Source: Saturnia japonica (Eukaryota > Arthropoda > Insecta > Lepidoptera > Saturniidae). From it: a DNA stretch of 64,000 nt. A model generated the notes under the pieces. That model made no database searches. It worked only from the letters and a program-made list of their open reading frames with translations, and was not told the origin of the DNA. The stretch covers positions 6,262,001 to 6,326,000 of the forward strand of contig CM065304.1 of NCBI GenBank assembly GCA_033032175.1, in the 5' to 3' direction. The position numbers and the translations under genes are program-made. Of this stretch, positions 58,013-64,000 are shown piece after piece; the first letter of the stretch is position 1, and every line of letters begins with the position of its first letter.

Positions 58013-58360
58013 GGGGGTTGTGTAGACGGTTGGTGGTAGGAGTAGGCGGTTTTCGCCTCCTTCTTCTGCCCTAGCTGAACCAAGGGGAGACGGGTTGGGG
58101 TGCCCGTCTTCCTATTGCACTGGTTCAGCCGTCTGAGATACAGTTGGGGTTGTACCAGACTGTCTCTCTTTAGCGCCGAGGCCCGACTGGGGCCGGCCGC
58201 CGGGGCGACGTGGCTGATTGCAACCGCAGTGCCCGCAGCGTCCCACTATGGTGGCCGATGGTACACCGTGGAGTTTTAGTGAGTAGGAGTCTCACATAAC
58301 CACTCGTCCCCTTGGGCGGGTGTGTACGTATGACGGGATTCTCCACGTCAAAAAAAAAAA

Positions 58361-60077
58361 ATAGGGAAGAAATGGTGAGAGAGAGAGCAGTAGTACTGGA
58401 TTGAAGGAAGGGAGAGCGTCATTTGACTTTGACCAGGAGGTGGAAACTCAGGAGTTCTTTACTCATGAAGGTAGTAGTGAGGAAAGTTTAGATAAGATTT
58501 TTGAGATAAATAAAATAGTAAAAACTAGAAGTGGAAGGGTGATAAAAAAACCTAGAAAGTATGATTATGGTATGATAGTGTTAGAAAATGAACGTCAAAG
58601 TTATAGGGAAGCGATGAATTCTGAAAAAGCAGGTAAATGACAAGAGGCTATTGACTTAGAGCTCCAACAGCTGACTGAGAATAATACTTGGACGTTGTTA
58701 TCCGAGATGCCAAAAGGAAAGGAAAAGAAAGGGGAAAACAATGAAAGTAAATTTAAAGCTAGGTTAGTAGCTAGGGGCTTTGAACAAAGTTGTGATGATA
58801 TTTATGATTTGTATGCACCTGTGGCAAAATTAAATACTTTTAGAGTTTTTATAGCTGTTGCCACCAAGTTAAATTTGCAAGTAGGTCAAATGGATGTTGT
58901 GTAGTGCTTTTCTTAACAGTGATATTAATGAAGAGGTGTACTTAAAGTTGCCAGAGGGTGTTAATTTAGAACCGTATTGTAAGCTTAATAAGTCAATCTA
59001 TGGACTTAAAAGGTCTCCAAAATATTGGAATTGTACTTTTGATAATGTTATGCTATCCATGGGGTTTAAGAAGTCTGAGAAAGATAGTTGTTTATATAGT
59101 AAGTGTGAGAATAATAAGAGAACTTTTCTATTTTTATATGTAGATGATGTAATTTATTTTGGAAATTATCAAAAAGAATTAACACAGTTAAGAAATATGT
59201 TGTTAAATACGTTTAAAATGAAAGATATGGGGAAAATTAATAAGTTTTTAGGTATTGAGGTCAACCAAGATTTAAGTAAAGAATGTACAACCATAGGTCA
59301 AAGGGAATACTTGGAAATTTTATTAAATATGTATGGAATGTCCTATTGTAAACCATTATTGTTACCTATAGATAAAAACTTTAAGTTTGATTTATAAAAA
59401 GAGAAAAGTCTGAAAATAAAGAATTAGAGTTTAAGTGTAGAAAACTTATAGGAAATTTAATGTATGCTCTATCAGGGTCAAGGCCAGATTTATGTGCTGT
59501 TGTTACAATGTTAAGTAGATATCAGGCAAAAGCAAGTAAATTATTATATAAGTTATTGTTAAATGTATTAAGATATGTAAAGGGAACTTTGAATATGTGT
59601 TTAATTTACTATAGGCATAAAAGTAATGTAGAGGGCTATGTTGACAGTGACTGGGGTGGAAGTGATGACCGTAGGTGAACGACAGGCTGTTGTTTCAAGG
59701 TTTTTGGCTGTTCAGTTATTTGGTTCACAAAGAAACAACAATCAGTCGCACTGTCATCAACTGAAGCTGAGTATGTTGCTTTATGTCATGCCACAAGTGA
59801 GGCTTGTTGGCTTCAACAATTATTATTAGTTTTTGGGTTCTCTGTGTGTCCTATCACTATGTATGAGGACAATCAGTCCACTATGAAGATAGCCCATATG
59901 GCTGGTAATTGTCGAGTGAAACATTTAGCAATTAAGCAAAGTTTTGTTAAAGAGAAGTTGAATGCCGGAATTATTAAGTTATTTTATCTTTGTACAAATG
60001 AGCAACTAGGTGATATGTTTACAAAGCCATTGGGTGGGGTTCAGTTTACGAAATTTAGGGATAAATTGTTTAATTAG
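58361..60077 (+). pseudogene. Copia reverse transcriptase and RNase H, broken
   Basis: It begins after the integrase region with KTRSGRVIKKPRKYDYG, then the reverse transcriptase: FKARLVARGF, the SAFLNSDI segment, IYGLKRSPKYWN and the catalytic YVDD (59,137-59,148). RNase H follows with the SSTEAEY box, DNQS, and the closing KPLGG. Breaks: in-frame TGA at 58,638-58,640, a +1 shift at about 58,902, another shift at about 59,393-59,400, and TGA at 59,676-59,678. Stop at about 60,075. Confidence 0.88.
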
Positions 60078-60221
60078 CGTAAAGTGATTGTCATTTTTTT
60101 TAACTAGGGTTGCTAGGGTTGTGTTTTTGGGTATGGAAATTATATAGGTAGTGTTAATTTCATGTACTTTTGTTATAGTGTTTAGTAGTTATAAAATATT
60201 TTATTGAGGGGGGGGGGGGGG

Positions 60222-60416
60222 TGTTATGTAACGAGAATGTCGGTTCAAAAAAGTATTTTATAGAATTATATATGGCAGCCCCGAAACTAGACATATTCTG
60301 TTTTCCCATGGACGCCGCACGAAATGTAAGTGCATTAAGTAAATTGTCTTCATATAGTCTTCATTAATAAAGCAGTGATTTGGCCATACGCTACTTTTAT
60401 TAACAAAGTCCTAACT
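60222..60416 (+). repeat. Copia 3' LTR
   Basis: 195 bp, preceded by a 14-G polypurine tract. It differs from the left LTR by loss of 'atat' and single changes, one of which turns the first AATAAA into AAAAAA. It ends CCTAACT rather than CCTAACA. Confidence 0.92.
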
Positions 60417-61042
60417 AAAACTCTTACGCACGTTTAAGCTATCAGCATAATATGTCTGTAAAAGGTGCGACCTTTTACTAGAACGTACTTACTTTTACTT
60501 TTTTTTTAGAACTAGAGTTCATACGATGATCTCGAATCGTTCAAACTTTACATGGAAACAATGTTTATTTATACATAGTACAATTATTTTTAAACATTAA
60601 AAATAATTCTGTTTTGTTACAAGAAGTATCACTTCTTACGAGCCACAGAGAAAGAGCCTCCACCAGTAGTACCGCGACCTGTACCTCCACTCCTCAAAAA
60701 AATATTTGTATCTTTTTTAAACATTTTTTTGATTAATAGTTTTATTATTTAATTAAAAACAAATATCTGCTACAATAATCTATATATACATATAATAAAA
60801 ACGTAACTGATCGATGTCTGTACATAGAATATATATATGAAAAAAACTATTATTGGGGGCCATTATCAACGCAGTAGAACCCAAAACAATGATTGTTATA
60901 ACTTTTGTCTGTTTGACTGAGTTTGTGTGTGCTAATCTCAGAAACGACCCAACCGATTTGGCTGCGGTTTTCGGGAATGTTAAATTTTTATAGGCCTCAT
61001 CTACCCAATTTAGCTTCCTAGCAGTGCGAACTAAATAGGTAT
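60417..61042. other. Spacer between the copia and gypsy elements
   Basis: AT-rich. At 60,634-60,690 the phrase 'cttacgagccacagagaaag' and 'gtaccgcgacctgtacctcc' might be a coding fragment but is too short to call. No gene recognised. Confidence 0.5.
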
Positions 61043-62758
61043 TTGGTAAACGCTAAGAAAAATGATAAAAGAAAAATCAGTTGGACAGAAATTTCAGAAA
61101 ATGCATTTTTACAATGTAAGGCAGGCCTTCAGCAAGCCGTAACCTTGACACATCCGTTACCAAATGTACCACTCTCATCCATGACCGATGCATCGAATAC
61201 TTGCATAGGCGCGGTATTACAACAAAAAATAAATTGTTCTTGGAAGCCTCTAGGATACTTTTCTAAGAAATTAACATCAACGGAACAAAAGTAGGTATTC
61301 TATAATACATATGACCGCGAGTTGCTAGCTATATACAAGTCCATTAAATATTTTCAAAAATTATTTGAAGACCGACCATAAGCCACTATGTCACGCTTTT
61401 TCAAAATTTGGTAAGGACGATAAGGAGACGCCTAGAAGGACAACTTATTTTTATTAGCGAATTTACAGTCGACATACAACATATTACCGGTATAAGATAA
61501 TATTGTAGCCGACACATTATCACGTTTAGAAACAATTTTTTGTCTGAGCGTACTAGACTACGTTGCACTTGCTGACGCGCAAGTGAAAGATGAGTACATA
61601 TCGCATCAGGTACAAAGTTCAAGTAGTGACAATAACATTAATTTAAAGCGAATTAAGTTACGTATTTGTCGCAAAGCGATTTATTGCTAAACTTCTAATG
61701 ATATTATTAGGCCTTACTTAACAGAAAAGTTTAGAAAAATTGCCTTTGATAGTATACATAATTTAAGCCATCCAGGTATACGTACCACGAGGAAAATGAT
61801 TTCAAAACAGTATTTTTGGCCTGGCATGAACATAGATATAGGGCGATGGGCCACAGGTTGTATACAGTGTCAAAGAGTAAAGGTCAACCGCCACGTCATC
61901 TCAGACTTAGGAGTATTTCAAAAGGTCGAACGTTTTGAGCATATCCACGTGGATATTTTTGGTCCATTACCAACGTCTCAACAAGGATTAAGATACTTAA
62001 TTACTATAGTAGATAGATGAACTCGTTGGCCAGAAGCTTTCCCAGTGCAAGACATTACCGCCGACGTAGTTGCAAAATGTATATACAAAGGATGGATAGT
62101 TAGGTATGGTTGTCCTGTTCGAATTACTAGCGATCAAGGACGACAGTTTGAGTCGAATTTATTTTCAAAATTAATGAGATTCTTAGGAATACACAAAATT
62201 CGTACCACCCCTTATCATCCCCAGAGTAACGGGATGGTGGAAAGATGGCATAGGTCGCGGAAAGCAGCGCTTATGGCTCGTTTACTCGATAGTAATACTA
62301 CTTGGTCAGATGAATTGCCTACAGTTTTACTAGGTCTTCGCACCGCGATACTAACCGATAGTGGAGTTAGTGCAGGAGAATTAGCCTTCGGAAAAACTTT
62401 ACGTTTTCCTGGGCAATTCTATGACAGTTCGAAGAATAGAGACCCGAACGATCTGTACAGTATAGTCGAAAAGATTCGTGAGAGTATCAATAGTTATCGT
62501 CCAACGAGAGACAAACTAGGTTCGTGAAAAATATTTATTCATTCTGCATTTAAGGTGTTGAAAAGAAGTCCTAAAATGTTCAAAATACAATTACCCGGTC
62601 GCGAAGCTCACATTTCAATAGATAGATTGAAGCCAGCTTTCGTCATTAAAGATTTTGAAACGCCAGTATATAGTATACCAAACAACAAGAGTACTGAGAA
62701 ATTACAGGAATCGTCGCAACAACTGTCACACAAGCATCATATAATTAGGAGCGGTTGA
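61043..62758 (+). pseudogene. Ty3/gypsy pol remnant: RNase H and integrase
   Basis: The fragment begins inside the end of reverse transcriptase (SENAFLQCKAGLQQAVTL) and shows RNase H (TDASNTCIGAVLQQ, PLGYFSKKLTSTEQ). The integrase follows: zinc-binding H-H-C-C region (HNLSHPGIRTTRKMI, then CIQCQRV), core aspartates HVDIFGPLP and TSDQGRQFESN, and glutamate GMVERWH, then the C-terminal region (PGREAHISIDRLKPAF). In-frame stops and shifts occur, including TGA at 62,018-62,020 and several between 61,291 and 61,690. No gag, protease or most of the reverse transcriptase is present; the 5' part is missing. Confidence 0.88.
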
Positions 62759-63414
62759 ATAATCCGATCTCCTGTGAGATTTATGCTTTAGGTATTGTCT
62801 AGCATAAGTGAATATACTCGTATTATATAACGTAGGTAGATACTATATTACAAATTATTCCCTGAAATATATTATATTTAATGTTAGTTGTTTTTTTAAT
62901 TTTTATTTTTTGATAATATATAGTTATACAACTTATATAATAGATAACATACATTTTTTTTTCTCGATAACTTAGGTAGACAGTCGAATGCAAACTAGAT
63001 TTAAATTTATAATGAGTTGATATTAGGTATATATAGATTTAATATTATTATGATATACAGTTTAATTTTAAGTTAATGCATAACAATTTAATGTTATGAT
63101 TACAATTCTGGAATGTTACTGCATTAAATAGGATAGTATGAACTACGATGTAATATTAAATAAAGTTTTATTATTTTATTTAGCTAATAATTTTTTTTTA
63201 ATGAACCTATAGGAATCTTATTTCAATATTTTCATTACATATTTGCGACTATATTACGAAACTGTAAGGTGGATATAACTGTGTAAGCATTTACTTATTG
63301 TGTAATAAATATTAAATACGTATTTTGTCCACTCTGCCTTGCATATTCATAAATTTAGTTATTATAGCGTCAGTAAGCGTAGCAAGAGGTTATTTTAGTT
63401 ACTTTAATAAAATA
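62759..63414. other. AT-rich gap between integrase and the small ORF
   Basis: No conserved coding. The last 90 bases before the ATG at 63,415 are open in the same frame (hydrophobic reading FINLVIIASVSVARGYFSYF) but contain no ATG. An acceptor-like 'ggttattttag' at 63,388-63,398 could join an upstream exon. Confidence 0.5.
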
Positions 63415-63711
63415 ATGGGAGGATATCAATCTAAGGATAACACCGCAGTGGCTCAGGCTCAAGTGAACACTGGGGATTTGAGCCAGAAAATGAATTTAAT
63501 GGGCATCGTACTCATGGTTATGGCAGTGATCGTAATTGGCGTGGTGTTATATGGCATACGATTACTATGGCACCGCCGCGTCAAAAGTTGGCTTCGCCGG
63601 GAAATAATCACGGCAAATACGAACGCACCTGTGGTGCGGGTCCAGACTGTACAGCAACAGTCCGCCACCGCTGCCGGTACCTCAACCGCTGCGCACTCAG
63701 TATACATCTAG
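63415..63711 (+). CDS. 98-residue myristoylated-type single-span protein, probable third ORF of the gypsy element
   Basis: ATG at 63,415 in good context (aataATGgga). The N-terminus MGGYQSK fits the N-myristoylation pattern (glycine 2, small or polar residue 6, lysine 7). A single hydrophobic span, NLMGIVLMVMAVIVIGVVLY, is followed by basic HRRVKSWLRR, so the C-terminal half (S-, T-, A- and Q-rich) probably faces the cytosol. It has no stop or frameshift even though the adjacent pol is decayed. It sits between integrase and the putative 3' LTR, where envelope or accessory genes sit in such elements, but it has no envelope features (no furin site, no cysteine-rich ectodomain). I do not recognise the family. 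Confidence 0.6.
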   Translation: MGGYQSKDNTAVAQAQVNTGDLSQKMNLMGIVLMVMAVIVIGVVLYGIRLLWHRRVKSWLRREIITANTNAPVVRVQTVQQQSATAAGTSTAAHSVYI

Positions 63712-63927
63712 CGAAGCTTAAGGTATCGGATGTCGCGGTACGCGTTATACAATATGTGCGCAAGAGTGGACAGTTTAATTAAAATTTCATAATATCATTG
63801 TATGAACCATTTGTTAATAATACATATTACTATTAATTTAATTTAAGTATGTTTACTCATGGTTTTATTTTTTTATTTAAGCATCTGTGTTATTTTTTTG
63901 ATATTTTTTTTTTTGGAAGGTGAATGG

Positions 63928-64000
63928 TGTAGGGACACACACATGCTCATCTATAAAGTGCACGTTATGGATGGGTAGGTGTCAAGTGTCACTCATCATT
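63928..64000 (+). repeat. Putative start of the gypsy 3' LTR
   Basis: A purine-rich 'ggaaggtgaatgg' is followed by TGTAGGGACACACACATGC to the window end. TG after a polypurine tract, downstream of integrase, is what a 3' LTR start looks like. The other LTR is not in the window, so this cannot be confirmed here. Confidence 0.4.

Larger units (their letters stand above)
55938..58360 (+). mobile_element. R1-clade non-LTR element with ORF1 and 3' UTR but no ORF2
   Basis: The 5' part has a G26 run (56,015-56,040), ORF1 follows, then about 340 bp of 3' UTR ('gtggagttttagtgagtagg', 'cccttgggcgggtgtg', 'gggattctccacgtc') and a poly-A end at about 58,350. No endonuclease or reverse transcriptase coding (normally about 3 kb) lies between ORF1 and the tail. 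It replaces the copia integrase region. GC content is far above its surroundings. Confidence 0.85.
54562..60416 (+). mobile_element. Ty1/copia LTR retrotransposon carrying a nested R1-clade element
   Basis: LTRs at 54,562-54,760 and 60,222-60,416 start TGTTATGTAACGAG and differ at about four substitutions plus a 4-bp 'atat' indel. A primer-binding site follows the left LTR and a G-rich polypurine tract precedes the right one. Flanks 'gaaac' and 'aaaac' are a near-matching 5-bp target duplication. The gene order gag, protease, (integrase missing), reverse transcriptase, RNase H fits copia. Several stops and frameshifts show it cannot move by itself. Confidence 0.92.

Noticed and set aside
57429..58025. 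Long overlapping ORFs in other frames of the R1-clade ORF1 (also 56,650-57,285 minus and 55,912-56,541 minus)
   Set aside because: Shadows caused by high GC content; only the frame with zinc knuckles and a coiled coil is real.

Overview
The window looks like a piece of a butterfly or moth (Lepidoptera) chromosome. It is AT-rich, genes are split by GT-AG introns, and the spacer is full of repeats that resemble lepidopteran families: Helitron ends finishing in CTAGT, tRNA-headed SINEs, an R1-clade LINE ORF1 with three CCHC knuckles, and Ty1/copia, Ty3/gypsy and Tc1 elements. These assignments rest on recognised motifs, not on a database search. There is no bacterial-type operon, CRISPR array or intact tRNA gene.

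Region 1 (about 5.0-35.1 kb, + strand) is a ferlin gene whose 5' end I could not find. I assembled 31 exons by joining GT-AG sites in compatible phase. They total 5,000 nt, about 1,666 residues, and run from the middle of C2B through C2C to C2G to a C-terminal membrane anchor and stop at 35,093-35,095. No DysF domain is visible, and only one C2 domain keeps a convincing calcium-binding aspartate set. Exon 12 is 152 nt where 153 is expected, which shifts the frame by one base. Its introns hold Helitrons, SINEs, a MITE and several repeat families. Two copies of one family lie within about 30 nt of splice sites. One intron also holds, on the minus strand, a 47-codon ORF with a textbook signal peptide.

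Region 2 (35.1-48.4 kb) is intergenic spacer: tails of at least three non-LTR retrotransposons, a Jockey-type reverse transcriptase relic with an in-frame stop, Helitrons, a decayed GC-rich ORF, and a complete but dead Tc1-like element with matching terminal inverted repeats.

Region 3 (48.45-54.5 kb, + strand) is the most unusual part. It is a candidate gene I do not recognise, with three unique leader exons, then nine copies of a 72-nt phase-1/phase-1 exon, each inside a near-identical 440-470 bp exon-intron unit, then a decayed copy and a short terminal exon. The predicted product (about 327 aa) would be a serine-rich leader followed by nine acidic 24-residue repeats. The exon copies differ only at amino-acid-changing positions.

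Region 4 (54.56-60.42 kb) is a Ty1/copia element with both LTRs, inserted 39 bp after the stop of the Region 3 gene. Its integrase-coding part is missing, and in that place sits an R1-clade element with an intact ORF1 and a 3' tail but no ORF2 reverse transcriptase.

Region 5 (61.0-64.0 kb) is a 5'-truncated Ty3/gypsy element (RNase H, integrase), followed by a separate 98-residue ORF with a predicted myristoylation signal and one membrane segment, and what looks like the start of the 3' LTR at the window edge.
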